Assembly (NCBI GenBank): GCA_041163945.1
Contig: JBEAQJ010000185.1
Span: 1 to 56,631, forward strand
DNA: 56,631 nucleotides
Source: Roseicyclus sp041163945
GTDB lineage: Bacteria; Pseudomonadota; Alphaproteobacteria; Rhodobacterales; Rhodobacteraceae
Direction of reading: 5' to 3'
The notes beneath the pieces are model-generated. The model was not told the origin of the DNA, searched no databases, and saw only the letters and a list, made by a program, of their open reading frames with translations. Shown here one piece after another: positions 7,971-17,364 of the stretch. A program made the position numbers and the translations under genes. Every line of letters begins with the position of its first letter. Within the stretch, counting starts at the first letter, position 1.

Positions 7971-10900
7971 TCAGTTGGGCGGCGGGCGGCGAAAAATCTC
8001 GCGAAACACACCGGGGGTCAGAATCGACAAGGGCTGCACATTGACCTGCGGCGCTTGCGCCGGGCCCGTCAACGTGTAGGCAAAGCCAAACAGCCCTTCG
8101 CGGCGCGGGCTGAAGATGGCGCCGAACACGCTGTTGACGGCGTTCAGCGGCGACAGCACACCATCCATCGCCAGTTGCCGCGAGGCCAGATCATAGCTGC
8201 CCTGCAACGACAGGCCCAGCGCCGGGCCCAAGGCGACGCCTTCGGTCAGGGTCAACCCGGTCGGGGTGATGCGAAACCGCGCCTCGACCTCACCCATGTT
8301 GATCCCGTCGCCGGTCAATTGGTCGATCACCCCCACGACCGAGACGATGTTGAGCATTTCGGCCAGAACCGGGGCATCGCGCAGGCGGGGGGCGTCGATG
8401 CGCAAAAGCCCGTCGTAGACACCGGGCGCGCCGGCCGATTGCAAGATCAGCTCCATCTCACCGCCATAGGCCGAACGGAACACGCCCGCCGAGCGCAGCA
8501 CATCGCCGCCATCCGCCGCGCGCAGGCGGATGGCCGGCCCCGTCTGCGTGTCGATCAGCGTGCCCGAGACTTGCGCCGCACCATTCACGCGCCCCCGGAA
8601 CTGGCCCGACAGGCCGCCTTGCGTCGTCAGATTGGCCAAAAAGGGCTGGATCGCGATGCCTTCGGTCACTTGCAGCCGATCGAGCGTGGCGACCACCGGC
8701 ACGCCCCCGATCCCATCGCCGCCGGATGCCCGGGCCGTTTGCGGAGCGCCGCGCAGATCCAGCACACCGCCTGTGATTTCGATGCCCGCCGCCTGCCCCG
8801 CCCCGCGCGGCGTCCATGCGCCCGTGACATCGAGCCAATCGTCGATCCGAAACCGATCCGCCGTCAGCCGGTCCAGCCCCCCCTCGGGATCGAGGGCCGC
8901 GCGCCCCGCGATGTCGAGCCCATCCACAGCCAGATCGAAACGCGTCACCGCGGGGCTGGCGCCCAGTTGGATCTGGGCATCGAACCGGCCGCGCTGGTCG
9001 GTGCGCTGACGCCAGCCCAACGGCGGCAAGGCCAGGCCGGCCCCGGCCAGATCCGAACCCAGCCGCAGGTCGGGCGCGGCACCATCGGGCATTTCGAGCA
9101 CCACGGAAACCGGCATCTGGCCGGTCAAAAGACCATCGGCCAGATTGATGCCGAGCGCGCGCAAATCCGCGGCGCCGATCATCGCTTCGGCGTCCAGCCG
9201 GGCGACGCGGGCGGCCTGCGAGCCCAAGGCGCGGTGCCACTGCCCGCTGAGCGCCAGGCCGTCGAACCGTACCTGCCCGGACACGCGAACCGCCTCGGGC
9301 GTGACATGGACATCCAGGCGTTCGGCCTCCAGCCGTCGCCCGGGCACCAGTTGATCGGCGCGGTAGCCGCTGATGGTGCCCGTGACGTCAAAGACCGTAT
9401 CGCCCAAGCCTTCTTGGCGCTGAAAGCGGGTGGTGATGGCGGCGCGCAGCGCGGCGTGTCCATCTCCGATGCGTTCGGGCGTCATCGTGCCGGTGGCAAA
9501 CAGGCGGATGGGTGGCGGCTGCATCAGCCTGAGCACATCGACCATCTCGCCGGCGATGGCCAGGTCGATCCGGGCCACGGGGCCCTGCACGCGGACATCA
9601 TCCAGCACCAACGCGGACCCGCCCAGTTCGACCCCGCGCCCATCGCCGGCCGCATCCGGGGCCATCATCCGCCCCTGGTCAAGCCGCAGGCGCAACATCG
9701 GGCCGCGCAAATCGACGTATCCCGCCGCAGCCTCGACCGGGGGCAGCTCGGGCAACACGCGCAGGCTGGCCTGCGAAAAATCGAACCCCAGCGCATAATC
9801 GGGCTGTTCGCCGGGCCGCACCCGCACCGACAGATCGACACCGGACAGTTGCCCCCCAGCCAGATTGGCCGCCAACCAGCGCCGCGTCAGCACGGCGGCA
9901 TCCGCTGGCCAATAACGGAACGCATCGGGCGCGCTGACACGCGGGATCGTCAGATCCAGCGCCAGATCCAGCCCATCGGGCAAAAGCGCGATCTGCCCCC
10001 TGGCCGCCAAGGCCAGACCCTTGTCGCGGATGGCCGCCTGCCCGATTTCCAGGGTCACATGGGGGCTTAGGCCCAGCCGGAAATCGATCATGGCCGCATC
10101 CAACGTCAGCGGATCCGGCCACAGCGCGGGGCGCGAAATCGCGATGTCGCTGATCTGAAACTGGCCGACATAGCGGGTGCCATCGGCGTCCAGATCGGCG
10201 TGCCCGCTGGCCGACAGCGCAAGGCCCGGCGCATCCAGATCGAACCGTTCAAAGGCGATTCGCCCCGAGCCGCGGGCGTAACGCAACGCCGCCTGCAGCC
10301 TGTCGAAGGCAACGGCCGATCCATCCGGCGTCGGGCGCAGCTGGCCCGCACCGATATCAAGTTGCAGGGCCATGTCGCCCAAACTGCCATCATCGGCCAG
10401 ATCCCCGGCCAGATGGCCCGAAATCGGGGCACGCAGAAGATCGACCCATGCCAAGGCCGGGCCAAAGGTGGCCACATCGCGCGCCGCCAGCCCGTTGAAC
10501 CCAAAGCTTACGGCCGTGATCCCACTGCCCCGGCCACGCGTCAGCGTGATGTCAATCGTGCCCGCCCGGCTGCCCGACAATGCGCCGCCCACGTGCAGGC
10601 TTAGCTGACCGTCGCTGCGGTCCAGACGCATGTCGGCATCGCTGATGCGCAGGGTCTGGCCGGTCATCGCATCCGCCATCACCAGTTCCAGCCCACGCCC
10701 GCGCACCGCTTGCAGCCGCGACAGGACCGGCGTGGCGAACATCCGGTCCAGCCGCGCCAGCGTTTCGCCCAGGCTGACCTCGGCGGCCGTGTCGCCCGCG
10801 ATCAAGGCAAAATCGATCCGCCCATCGATGTCGCGCGCAAAGCGCAAGCCGGCGCCTTGGAGATCGACGGTCAGCGGCTCGACACGGCCTTGCAGCAGCG

Positions 10901-11279
10901 CGGGGGTGGCAAGCCCCACGACAACCGCAGGAAAGGCCGCCCGGATCATGCCGTCGGGATCGGTCAGGCGCAGGTCGCGCAAGGCCAGATCGAGCGCGCC
11001 ACCGCCCGCGGGGCGGCTGATCTCGATGCGGCCGATGCCAAAGCTGTTGGCGGTCATGGCGGCATCCAGCCGCGCCTCGACGCGCTGGGTCACTGCGGCG
11101 GGCAATGTCACCGGCCCCGCGGCCAGACGCAGCCACAGCGCCGTCAGACCCACGACCAAAACCACCCCCAGCGCCGTCACGATCCGCAACGCCGCGATCA
11201 ACACACGCATCCCAAACCGTCGCGCAAGCGGCGCGGCGGCCTCGGCTGCGGTCGCAATGGCCTGTTGGTCTTGTGTCAT
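7971..11279 (-). CDS. YhdP/AsmA-like envelope protein (DUF3971 type)
   Basis: A 1102-residue protein with one N-terminal transmembrane segment (about residues 26-50) and a very long periplasmic portion of repeated beta-strand-like stretches. The C-terminus (SLQGSYDLASRQLAMDGVLSP, then INPLN-like AVNSVFGAIF and FGFAYTLTGPAQAPQ) is typical of the AsmA-like C-terminal region. Family members such as E. coli YhdP help move phospholipid to the outer membrane; that role here is inference. The start at 11279 places the membrane segment close to the N-terminus. Divergent from bcp, with 107 bases between; queA follows after 10 bases. Confidence 0.82.
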   Translation of the reverse strand: MTQDQQAIATAAEAAAPLARRFGMRVLIAALRIVTALGVVLVVGLTALWLRLAAGPVTLPAAVTQRVEARLDAAMTANSFGIGRIEISRPAGGGALDLALRDLRLTDPDGMIRAAFPAVVVGLATPALLQGRVEPLTVDLQGAGLRFARDIDGRIDFALIAGDTAAEVSLGETLARLDRMFATPVLSRLQAVRGRGLELVMADAMTGQTLRISDADMRLDRSDGQLSLHVGGALSGSRAGTIDITLTRGRGSGITAVSFGFNGLAARDVATFGPALAWVDLLRAPISGHLAGDLADDGSLGDMALQLDIGAGQLRPTPDGSAVAFDRLQAALRYARGSGRIAFERFDLDAPGLALSASGHADLDADGTRYVGQFQISDIAISRPALWPDPLTLDAAMIDFRLGLSPHVTLEIGQAAIRDKGLALAARGQIALLPDGLDLALDLTIPRVSAPDAFRYWPADAAVLTRRWLAANLAGGQLSGVDLSVRVRPGEQPDYALGFDFSQASLRVLPELPPVEAAAGYVDLRGPMLRLRLDQGRMMAPDAAGDGRGVELGGSALVLDDVRVQGPVARIDLAIAGEMVDVLRLMQPPPIRLFATGTMTPERIGDGHAALRAAITTRFQRQEGLGDTVFDVTGTISGYRADQLVPGRRLEAERLDVHVTPEAVRVSGQVRFDGLALSGQWHRALGSQAARVARLDAEAMIGAADLRALGINLADGLLTGQMPVSVVLEMPDGAAPDLRLGSDLAGAGLALPPLGWRQRTDQRGRFDAQIQLGASPAVTRFDLAVDGLDIAGRAALDPEGGLDRLTADRFRIDDWLDVTGAWTPRGAGQAAGIEITGGVLDLRGAPQTARASGGDGIGGVPVVATLDRLQVTEGIAIQPFLANLTTQGGLSGQFRGRVNGAAQVSGTLIDTQTGPAIRLRAADGGDVLRSAGVFRSAYGGEMELILQSAGAPGVYDGLLRIDAPRLRDAPVLAEMLNIVSVVGVIDQLTGDGINMGEVEARFRITPTGLTLTEGVALGPALGLSLQGSYDLASRQLAMDGVLSPLNAVNSVFGAIFSPRREGLFGFAYTLTGPAQAPQVNVQPLSILTPGVFREIFRRPPPN

Positions 11280-11386
11280 CGGCCCTGTCTGCCCGGCCTT
11301 TATCTTCGCCGCAACCCGCCTAGCTTGCAAGGCGGCGGCGCCGCTGCGCCGATCGCCAAGTTGAGCGTGCAACGCAAGAGGACAAG

Positions 11387-11848
11387 ATGACAAAGATTGG
11401 CAACCCGGCCCCTGATTTCACCCTGCCCCGCGACGGCGGCGACACGATCACGCTGTCGGCGCTGCGCCCGCAGGCGGTGGTGTTGTATTTCTACCCCAAG
11501 GATGACACCTCGGGCTGCACGACCGAGGCCAAGGATTTCACCGCCCTTGCCGATCAATTCGCCGATGCGGGGGCGGTGGTGATCGGCGTGTCGAAAGACA
11601 GCGTCAAGGCGCATGACAAATTCGTGGCCAAGCACGGGCTGAGGGTGATCCTGGCGTCGGATGAGCACAGCGACCTGTGCGAACGCTATGGGGTCTGGGC
11701 CGAGAAATCGATGTATGGAAAAACCTACATGGGCATCGAACGGTCGACCTTTCTGATCGATGGCGCAGGGGTGCTGCGCGCCGAATGGCGCAAGGTCAAG
11801 GTGCCCGGCCATGCCCAGGCGGTGTTGGACGCCGTGCGGGCGCTCTGA
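11387..11848 (+). CDS. bcp: Thioredoxin-dependent peroxiredoxin, Bcp/PrxQ family
   Basis: Reduces peroxides in the cytoplasm. 153 residues, typical for Bcp. The peroxidatic cysteine is C44 in DTSGCTTEA. The residue five positions on, which is Cys in two-Cys Bcp such as E. coli (GCTxEACDF), is Lys49 here, so the enzyme looks one-Cys or uses another resolving Cys; C98 in DLCERYGVW is the only other cysteine. Start supported by AGAGGA just upstream. Followed by a strong inverted repeat at 11904-11929. Confidence 0.95.
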   Translation: MTKIGNPAPDFTLPRDGGDTITLSALRPQAVVLYFYPKDDTSGCTTEAKDFTALADQFADAGAVVIGVSKDSVKAHDKFVAKHGLRVILASDEHSDLCERYGVWAEKSMYGKTYMGIERSTFLIDGAGVLRAEWRKVKVPGHAQAVLDAVRAL

Positions 11849-11903
11849 TCGGGACGGGCGCGTTTTCCGCAGGCAAAGCGCGCGAAAAACAAATGCTTTT
11901 CTT

Positions 11904-11929
11904 GGCGGAAAACCCCAGGGTTTTCCGCC
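11904..11929 (+). terminator. Strong inverted repeat after bcp, possible terminator
   Basis: Two perfect 12-base arms (GGCGGAAAACCC and its complement) separated by 2 bases, 56 bases after the bcp stop and 41 before the next gene. The stem is strong, but the 3' side is CCCCTTGACGG rather than a T-run, so intrinsic termination is uncertain; it could also stabilise mRNA. Confidence 0.4.
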
Positions 11930-11969
11930 CCCCTTGACGGCGGCGCGCCAGCCGCCCACACCCGCGGCC

Positions 11970-12794
11970 ATGACCGATATGCTTCCCCTTGCCCAGATGG
12001 CCACGGCCGTTCTGACCACCGCCGATGGGCGCGAGAAAACGGCGCTGTCGCGCCGGTTCGCGGCCCAGTGGCAGGCGGCCCGCGCCACCGGCGCCCTGCC
12101 CCCCATCGGGGTGGCCCATCCGCCCCAGCGCCCGGCGCGACCGGCGAAACCCGATCTGCGCGATCCACGCGACGTGCCGCGCCGGCGCAGCGGCACCCAG
12201 GCCGGCCGCACCGCCTTGCTGCATGCGGTGGCCCATATCGAATTGAATGCCGTGGATCTGCACTGGGACATCATCGCCCGCTTCACCCAGACCCCCATGC
12301 CCGCCGGGTTCTACGACGACTGGGTCCGCGCGGCCGACGAAGAATCGAAACATTTCAACTTGATGGCCGACTGTCTTGAAGCCATGGGCAGCCATTACGG
12401 CGCGCTTCCCGCCCATGCCGGGATGTGGCGCGCCGCCGAAGACACCGCCGAGGACCTGATGGGGCGGCTGGCGGTCGTGCCGATGGTGTTGGAGGCCCGC
12501 GGGCTGGATGTGACCCCGGGAATGATCGCCATCTTCGAACGCGCCGCCGAAGACCCAAGTGCCGACCAAGCGGTTGCCGCCCTGCGCATCATCTACGCCG
12601 AAGAGGTGCACCACGTCGCCTACGGATCGAAATGGTTCCATTTCTTGTGCGGCCGGCATGACCTGGACCCGAAAGAAACCTTTCATGGTCTTGTGCAGCG
12701 CTACTTTCACGGCGCGCTCAAGCCGCCCTTCAACGAAGAAAAGCGCGCCGAAGCCGGCTTGCCGCCCGATTTCTATTGGCCGCTGGCGCATTGA
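11970..12794 (+). CDS. DUF455 family ferritin-like protein
   Basis: A 274-residue protein of the DUF455 (COG2833) family, related to ferritin-like di-iron proteins and to MiaE. Possible metal ligands are in HAVAHIELNAVDLHWD (helix with E and H), EESKHFNLM and AEEVHHVAYGSKWF, which have the ExxH spacing of the fold. Function is not established for the family. The ATG at 11970 was chosen because the sequence upstream in this frame is low-complexity and overlaps bcp. No obvious Shine-Dalgarno sequence precedes it. Confidence 0.85.
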   Translation: MTDMLPLAQMATAVLTTADGREKTALSRRFAAQWQAARATGALPPIGVAHPPQRPARPAKPDLRDPRDVPRRRSGTQAGRTALLHAVAHIELNAVDLHWDIIARFTQTPMPAGFYDDWVRAADEESKHFNLMADCLEAMGSHYGALPAHAGMWRAAEDTAEDLMGRLAVVPMVLEARGLDVTPGMIAIFERAAEDPSADQAVAALRIIYAEEVHHVAYGSKWFHFLCGRHDLDPKETFHGLVQRYFHGALKPPFNEEKRAEAGLPPDFYWPLAH

Positions 12795-12923
12795 TCGCGC
12801 GCAAGACGGGGGCGGATCGGCGGAATTTTGCCCAATCAGCCCCCAAACCGGCGGCTTTGGCCCGATCGGTGGATCGATGGTTGAGCCCTGCTCCGGTCCT
12901 GCGTAGACCCTAGGAAGGCCCGC

Positions 12924-14321
12924 GTGCAGAACAGGCGCGTTGGGGGACACGACCAAGGGAATGGTGGGGCCAGACACGTGACAACACGGCTGATCGGTCG
13001 CCTGATGGTGGCGTTGGAACAGCGGCTGCCCGAACAGCGGCTGTTTCTGAAATCGGACCGGGGCACGCGGTTCATCCGCCTGCGGCCGGGCACGCAGGCC
13101 ACGATCCTTGTCGGCCTGACGGGCCTGCTGGGCTGGACGGTCATCCTGACCGCGATTTTCCTGATCGATGCGATTTCGGCGGGCAGCGCGCGCGACCAGG
13201 CCGCCCGTGAAAATCTGGAATTTCAAAACCGGCTGAACGCGCTGTCCTACGAGGTCGAATTGCGCACAGCCGAAGCCTTGCAGGCGCAAGATCGGTTTTC
13301 GACCGCGATGGATCAGGTCGCGGCGATGCAGGTGCGCTTGCTCGATGCCGAGGAACGCCGCCGCGAACTGGAAGACGCGGTCGACGCGATCCAGACCGCG
13401 CTGCGCCGCAACATCCAAGACCGCGACGCGGCGCGCGCTGAACTGGCGCAGCTGCAGGCCGATCTTCAGGCCGAAACAGGCGATGTGCAGACCGGGGCGG
13501 CGCGCGAAGCGGCGCTGAACCGCGCCATCGCGGTTCTGGCCGGCGCGCTCGACACCACGGCCGATCAACGCGACGATGCCGCCCAGCTGGTGGCCGACGC
13601 CGCCGCCGAGATGGAGCGCCGGGCCCATGCCGAGGCGCTGGATCGCGAACGCCAGGAACGCGTGTTCCGTCAGATCGAGGAAGCCGTCGCCATGTCGATG
13701 GAACCGCTCGATCGCATGCTCGAAGCCTCAGGTATTCCCACAGAGCGGCTGATCGGACAGGTGCGTGCCGCCTACAACGGCCAAGGCGGCCCCCTGATGC
13801 CGATCGCGGTGTCCAGCATGGGCGGTGGCGCGATCGACCCCATGTCGTTGCGGGCCAATGAGCTGTTGGAACAGCTTGACGCGCTGAACCTGCGCCGCAT
13901 CGCGGCCGAGCGGCTGCCCTTTACGGTGCCCGTGCGGGGATCTTACCGCCACACGTCGGGCTTTGGCTATCGCCGCGATCCGTTCAACGGCGGTCGCAGG
14001 CTGCATGCCGGGGTTGATTTCGCCGGCCCGCGCGGCACGCGGATCGTGGCCGGCGGCGACGGACAGGTCGTGTTCGCAGGGCGCGACAGTGGCTATGGGC
14101 TGATGGTCGAGATCGACCACGGCTTTGGCATCACCACGCGCTATGCGCATCTGACCCGGCTGCATGTCCGAAAGGGCGAAAGGGTCTCGCGCGGCGCGCA
14201 TATCGGTGATATGGGCTGCACCGGACGGTGTACCGGCACGCATCTCCATTACGAGGTGCGACGCAATGGCGATCCAGTGAACCCGATGACCTTCATCACG
14301 GCAGGACGCAATGTTTTCTAA
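12924..14321 (+). CDS. Membrane-anchored M23 (LytM-type) peptidoglycan endopeptidase
   Basis: 465 residues: cytoplasmic N-terminus, one transmembrane helix at about 59-85, a long Arg/Glu/Ala-rich coiled coil (about 90-240), and a C-terminal M23 domain. Zinc ligands are intact: H and D in LHAGVDF and the HLH of GTHLHYEV; the fold is therefore probably active, cleaving peptide cross-links. The GTG at 12924 is preceded by AGGAAGG at 12912-12918; a second GTG at 12978 is an alternative. It overlaps the bactofilin gene by 11 bases. M23-bactofilin pairing is known from cell-shape systems (for example in Helicobacter), so a morphogenetic role is likely. Confidence 0.93.
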   Translation: MQNRRVGGHDQGNGGARHVTTRLIGRLMVALEQRLPEQRLFLKSDRGTRFIRLRPGTQATILVGLTGLLGWTVILTAIFLIDAISAGSARDQAARENLEFQNRLNALSYEVELRTAEALQAQDRFSTAMDQVAAMQVRLLDAEERRRELEDAVDAIQTALRRNIQDRDAARAELAQLQADLQAETGDVQTGAAREAALNRAIAVLAGALDTTADQRDDAAQLVADAAAEMERRAHAEALDRERQERVFRQIEEAVAMSMEPLDRMLEASGIPTERLIGQVRAAYNGQGGPLMPIAVSSMGGGAIDPMSLRANELLEQLDALNLRRIAAERLPFTVPVRGSYRHTSGFGYRRDPFNGGRRLHAGVDFAGPRGTRIVAGGDGQVVFAGRDSGYGLMVEIDHGFGITTRYAHLTRLHVRKGERVSRGAHIGDMGCTGRCTGTHLHYEVRRNGDPVNPMTFITAGRNVF

Positions 14322-14874
14322 ATCCAAGATCAATGAGCCCGGGGCAAAGGCTACTGGCGCAGACAGCGCAGAAACCCAAGCCTCCGATCCCAAAACCAGC
14401 CCCAAAGCGGGAGCAGACATGTCCACGACCCCGACCTCGTCCCCCAAAACCAAGCCTACGCCGTCGTTGCTCAGCTCTGATCTGACGGTGGTGGGCAACC
14501 TGCGCACGACGGGTGACATTCAGGTCGAAGGCACCGTGCAGGGCGACATCCGGGCGCATCTGCTGACGGTCGGCGAAAGCGCCAACATCGAGGGCGAGAT
14601 CGTGGCCGACGACATCGTCGTGACCGGCCGGGTGGTGGGCAAGGTGCGCGGCCTGAAGGTGCGCCTGACATCGACCGCGCGCGTCGAAGGCGACATCATT
14701 CACAAGACCATCGCGATCGAAAGCGGGGCCCACTTCGAAGGGTCCGTGCAACGCGCCGAAGACCCGCTGGCAACTGGCGGGGCGGCGGTTGCGTCACGCT
14801 CAAGCTTGAACCCCGCCCCGGCGGTCCCGCGCCCCGCGGCGGCAGGCCCCGCACCGACGGGCGATCATTCCTGA
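14311..14874 (+). CDS. Bactofilin (polymer-forming cytoskeletal protein)
   Basis: 187 residues. A central right-handed beta-helix (DUF583) of about 100 residues (LTVVGNLRTTGDIQVEGTVQ... onward, residues ~55-155) carries the regular G-D-I-x-V repeats of bactofilins. It is flanked by a polar, Ser/Thr/Pro/Lys-rich N-terminus and an Ala/Pro-rich C-terminus, both probably disordered. Bactofilins self-assemble into filaments on the membrane and position cell-wall enzymes. Its start codon lies within the end of the M23 peptidase gene, so the two are translationally coupled. A terminator follows at 14908. Confidence 0.95.
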   Translation: MFSKSKINEPGAKATGADSAETQASDPKTSPKAGADMSTTPTSSPKTKPTPSLLSSDLTVVGNLRTTGDIQVEGTVQGDIRAHLLTVGESANIEGEIVADDIVVTGRVVGKVRGLKVRLTSTARVEGDIIHKTIAIESGAHFEGSVQRAEDPLATGGAAVASRSSLNPAPAVPRPAAAGPAPTGDHS

Positions 14875-14907
14875 GCATCAGGCACAATCAACAGCTTTGC
14901 TGACAGC

Positions 14908-14940
14908 GAAAGCCGGGCCCATGCCCGGCTTTCTTGCTTT
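14908..14940 (+). terminator. Rho-independent terminator after bactofilin
   Basis: An 11-base stem (14908-14918 with 14923-14933, GAAAGCCGGGC), loop CCAT, followed by TTGCTTTT. It ends the M23-bactofilin transcript. The DUF2189 gene converges on it from the other strand; the opposite orientation has no T-run, so it is one-way. Confidence 0.85.
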
Positions 14941-14955
14941 TGACGGGGCGGCCCG

Positions 14956-15750
14956 TCAATCCAGCGGGTCGAGCGCACGCCGGTAGATATGCCACGTTGC
15001 ATGGCCCAGCACGGGCAGCACCACGAACAAACCCAGCAACCCCGGCAGCAGCGCCAGCGCCGTCAACCCCGCGATCGTGGCGGCCCAGCACATCATCACC
15101 ACAGGGTTGCGCCGCACCACCGCGATCGATGTCAGCATGGCGGTGACGAAATCCAGCTCCTTGTCGAGCAACAGCGGCAACGACACCGCGGTCAGGCAAA
15201 ACAGCACAAAGGCGAACACCGCCCCAAAGCCCGAGCCGACAAGCAACATCATCAGGCCTTCGCGCGTCACGAGATAGGCATAGGACGAGGTGACATTCAT
15301 CAGCGCCGATGGGCCAAGAAACAGCGCAAACAGCATATGGGCGAAAAACGACCAGAACAGGAAATAGACGATGATCACCCAAGCCATCGACGGCAACTGG
15401 CGCAGCCTTTGGCGCCAGATGACCCCGAAGATGTCGTTGCGCCGCCATTGGGTTTGGCCCGCTTCCAGCCGGCGTGACACCTCGTAAAGCCCCACCGCCA
15501 GAAATGGGCCCATCAGCGGGAAACCCACCGTGATCGGGATCGCCCACCAGATCTGGTCGGTGATCACCAAGAACAGATACAGCAGCCAGCCCCCGACCAC
15601 GTAAACATGGGAAAAGAACAGCCCCATCATGGGTTTGCGTCGAAAATCGCGAAAGCCTGCGCGCAGCGCATGGGCGATGTCGCCCATGTGCATGTCGCGC
15701 AAGGCGGGCACTTTCGATGGTGCGATCGGGGTTTGGGTCAGATCGCTCAA
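14956..15750 (-). CDS. DUF2189 integral membrane protein
   Basis: 264 residues with about six hydrophobic segments after a polar N-terminus of ~45 residues. The block GFRDFRRKPMMGLFF, followed by PLMGPFLAVGLYEVSRRLEAG, is characteristic of DUF2189 proteins, which are common in alphaproteobacteria. No function is established. Stands alone between the bactofilin terminator and the amidase gene, with an 81-base gap to the amidase stop upstream. Confidence 0.88.
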   Translation of the reverse strand: MSDLTQTPIAPSKVPALRDMHMGDIAHALRAGFRDFRRKPMMGLFFSHVYVVGGWLLYLFLVITDQIWWAIPITVGFPLMGPFLAVGLYEVSRRLEAGQTQWRRNDIFGVIWRQRLRQLPSMAWVIIVYFLFWSFFAHMLFALFLGPSALMNVTSSYAYLVTREGLMMLLVGSGFGAVFAFVLFCLTAVSLPLLLDKELDFVTAMLTSIAVVRRNPVVMMCWAATIAGLTALALLPGLLGLFVVLPVLGHATWHIYRRALDPLD

Positions 15751-15831
15751 CGCCCCCTTCCCTTTCCGGAAAAGACAGCTTTGCCTTGCGCAAGCCTAAC
15801 CCGAATGGGCCGACTTCGCCAAGGGCCCGGA

Positions 15832-17211
15832 TCACAGGGGCGGCGGCATTTTTCCTGGCCAGTCGGTGGCCGCATGATAGGCCCGCCCCAGCGCCAGCAG
15901 CATCGCGTCGCGTCCCGGCGCGCCGATCATCTGAACCCCGGCGGGCAGGCCATCGGCCCCGAAACCCGCCGGCAGCGCCAGCGCCGGCAGGCCCGCCAGG
16001 CTTGCGGGCACCACGACTTCCATCCAGCGGTGGTAGCTGTCCATCGACCGGCCCGCGATGGTCTGGGGCCAGGTGGTTTCCACCGCAAAGGGCCAAAGCT
16101 GCGTGGCGGGCAGAACCACCGCGTCGTAATGGCCGAACATCTCGCGCGCGGCATCCAACCACGCGGCGCGCGTTTCGGCCGCCCATTCCACCTCGGCGAC
16201 CTTGCGGGCAAAGCCATGGGTGATTTCCCATTTTGCCTGTGCCGGCAACAGCGCCTGATGGGCTTCTTCGCGCCAATAGGGCCCAAGGTTCATTGCCACC
16301 GCGAACTGGCGCAGCACGCACCAGGATTCCCACAGGGCCTCGGCGGCGAAGGGCGGACGCATCGGTTCGACCGACCAACCCAGATCCTCCATCACGCCCA
16401 GGGCCCTTTCGGACTGGGCCAGGATACCCGGCGCCATCGGATAGGCGCCGCCCCAATCGGCCAGCCAGCCGATGCGGGGCCGCGCGGGCGCCGGGGCAAG
16501 CCCCGCGCGGTGCGCACCATCCGACAGGGTTTCCAGCAGGCGGTCCAGATCGTCCACGTCACGCGCCATGGGCCCGTCGGTGGACAGGCGGTGTTGAAAC
16601 ACGCTGTCGCGCGGTTCGCCCGGCACCAGGCCCGCGGTGGGCCGGAACCCGTAGACATTGTTCCAGGCGGCCGGGTTGCGCAAAGATCCCATCATGTCCG
16701 ATCCATCGGCCAGCGGCAGCATCCGCGCCGCCAGGGCCACCGCCGCCCCGCCCGACGATCCGCCCGCGGTGCGGCTCGGGTCATAGGGGTTGCGGGTCGG
16801 GCCATAGACCGGGTTGACCGTATGCGATCCCAAGCCAAAGGCCGGCACATTGGTCTTGCCGATGATGATCGCCCCCGCAGCACGCAAGCGGCGCGCCAGG
16901 CCATCATCGACGGTGGGCACATTGTCTTTCAGGATCGGCGATCCCCAGGTCGAGCGCACGCCGCGCACGCCCACCAGATCCTTCACCGCGACGGGGATCC
17001 CGTGCAGCCAGCCTTCGGGTGGCATCGCCTCGGCCAGGCGCGCCTCACCCATCAGCGTTTCCCGGTCGCGCAGGGCCACAACGGCGTTGAGCCCGCCGTT
17101 CACCGCGGCGATCCGGCCCAAGACATCGCGCATCAGATCCACGGGCGAAATCTCGCGCCGCGCGATCTTGTCGCTCAGGCTCAGCGCGCCAAGGCGCCAC
17201 AACTCCGTCAT
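15832..17211 (-). CDS. Amidase-signature hydrolase
   Basis: A 459-residue amidase-signature enzyme hydrolysing C-N amide bonds. The Ser-cisSer-Lys triad is present: Lys in GIPVAVKDLVG, the cis-Ser in TAGGSSGGAAVALA, and the nucleophile Ser in GSDMMGSLRNPAA. The usual DxGGS is DMMGS here, a common variant. The ATG at 17211 is preferred over one three codons upstream because GGAAAGG lies 9 bases before it; the upstream ATG abuts that sequence. Not GatA: there is no gatB or gatC beside it and the C-terminus differs, so the substrate is unknown. Confidence 0.9.
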   Translation of the reverse strand: MTELWRLGALSLSDKIARREISPVDLMRDVLGRIAAVNGGLNAVVALRDRETLMGEARLAEAMPPEGWLHGIPVAVKDLVGVRGVRSTWGSPILKDNVPTVDDGLARRLRAAGAIIIGKTNVPAFGLGSHTVNPVYGPTRNPYDPSRTAGGSSGGAAVALAARMLPLADGSDMMGSLRNPAAWNNVYGFRPTAGLVPGEPRDSVFQHRLSTDGPMARDVDDLDRLLETLSDGAHRAGLAPAPARPRIGWLADWGGAYPMAPGILAQSERALGVMEDLGWSVEPMRPPFAAEALWESWCVLRQFAVAMNLGPYWREEAHQALLPAQAKWEITHGFARKVAEVEWAAETRAAWLDAAREMFGHYDAVVLPATQLWPFAVETTWPQTIAGRSMDSYHRWMEVVVPASLAGLPALALPAGFGADGLPAGVQMIGAPGRDAMLLALGRAYHAATDWPGKMPPPL

Positions 17212-17364
17212 CTCGCCCATCCTTTCCGGTTGCCCTGCCCCGCAATCGGCGCAAGGCCCATCAACTACCTGCCCACACCAAAGCGCGCCCATCGTCTGGC
17301 CGCGTGGCCCCAGCGGGGCCCAAGGACGGGCGGCCCGCCTGCGCGCCGCAACGATGCGCAGCCC

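Noticed and set aside
7776..10070. A 764-codon plus-strand frame over queA and the YhdP-like gene
   Set aside because: Antisense shadow; no domain recognised, and the minus-strand proteins have clear family patterns.
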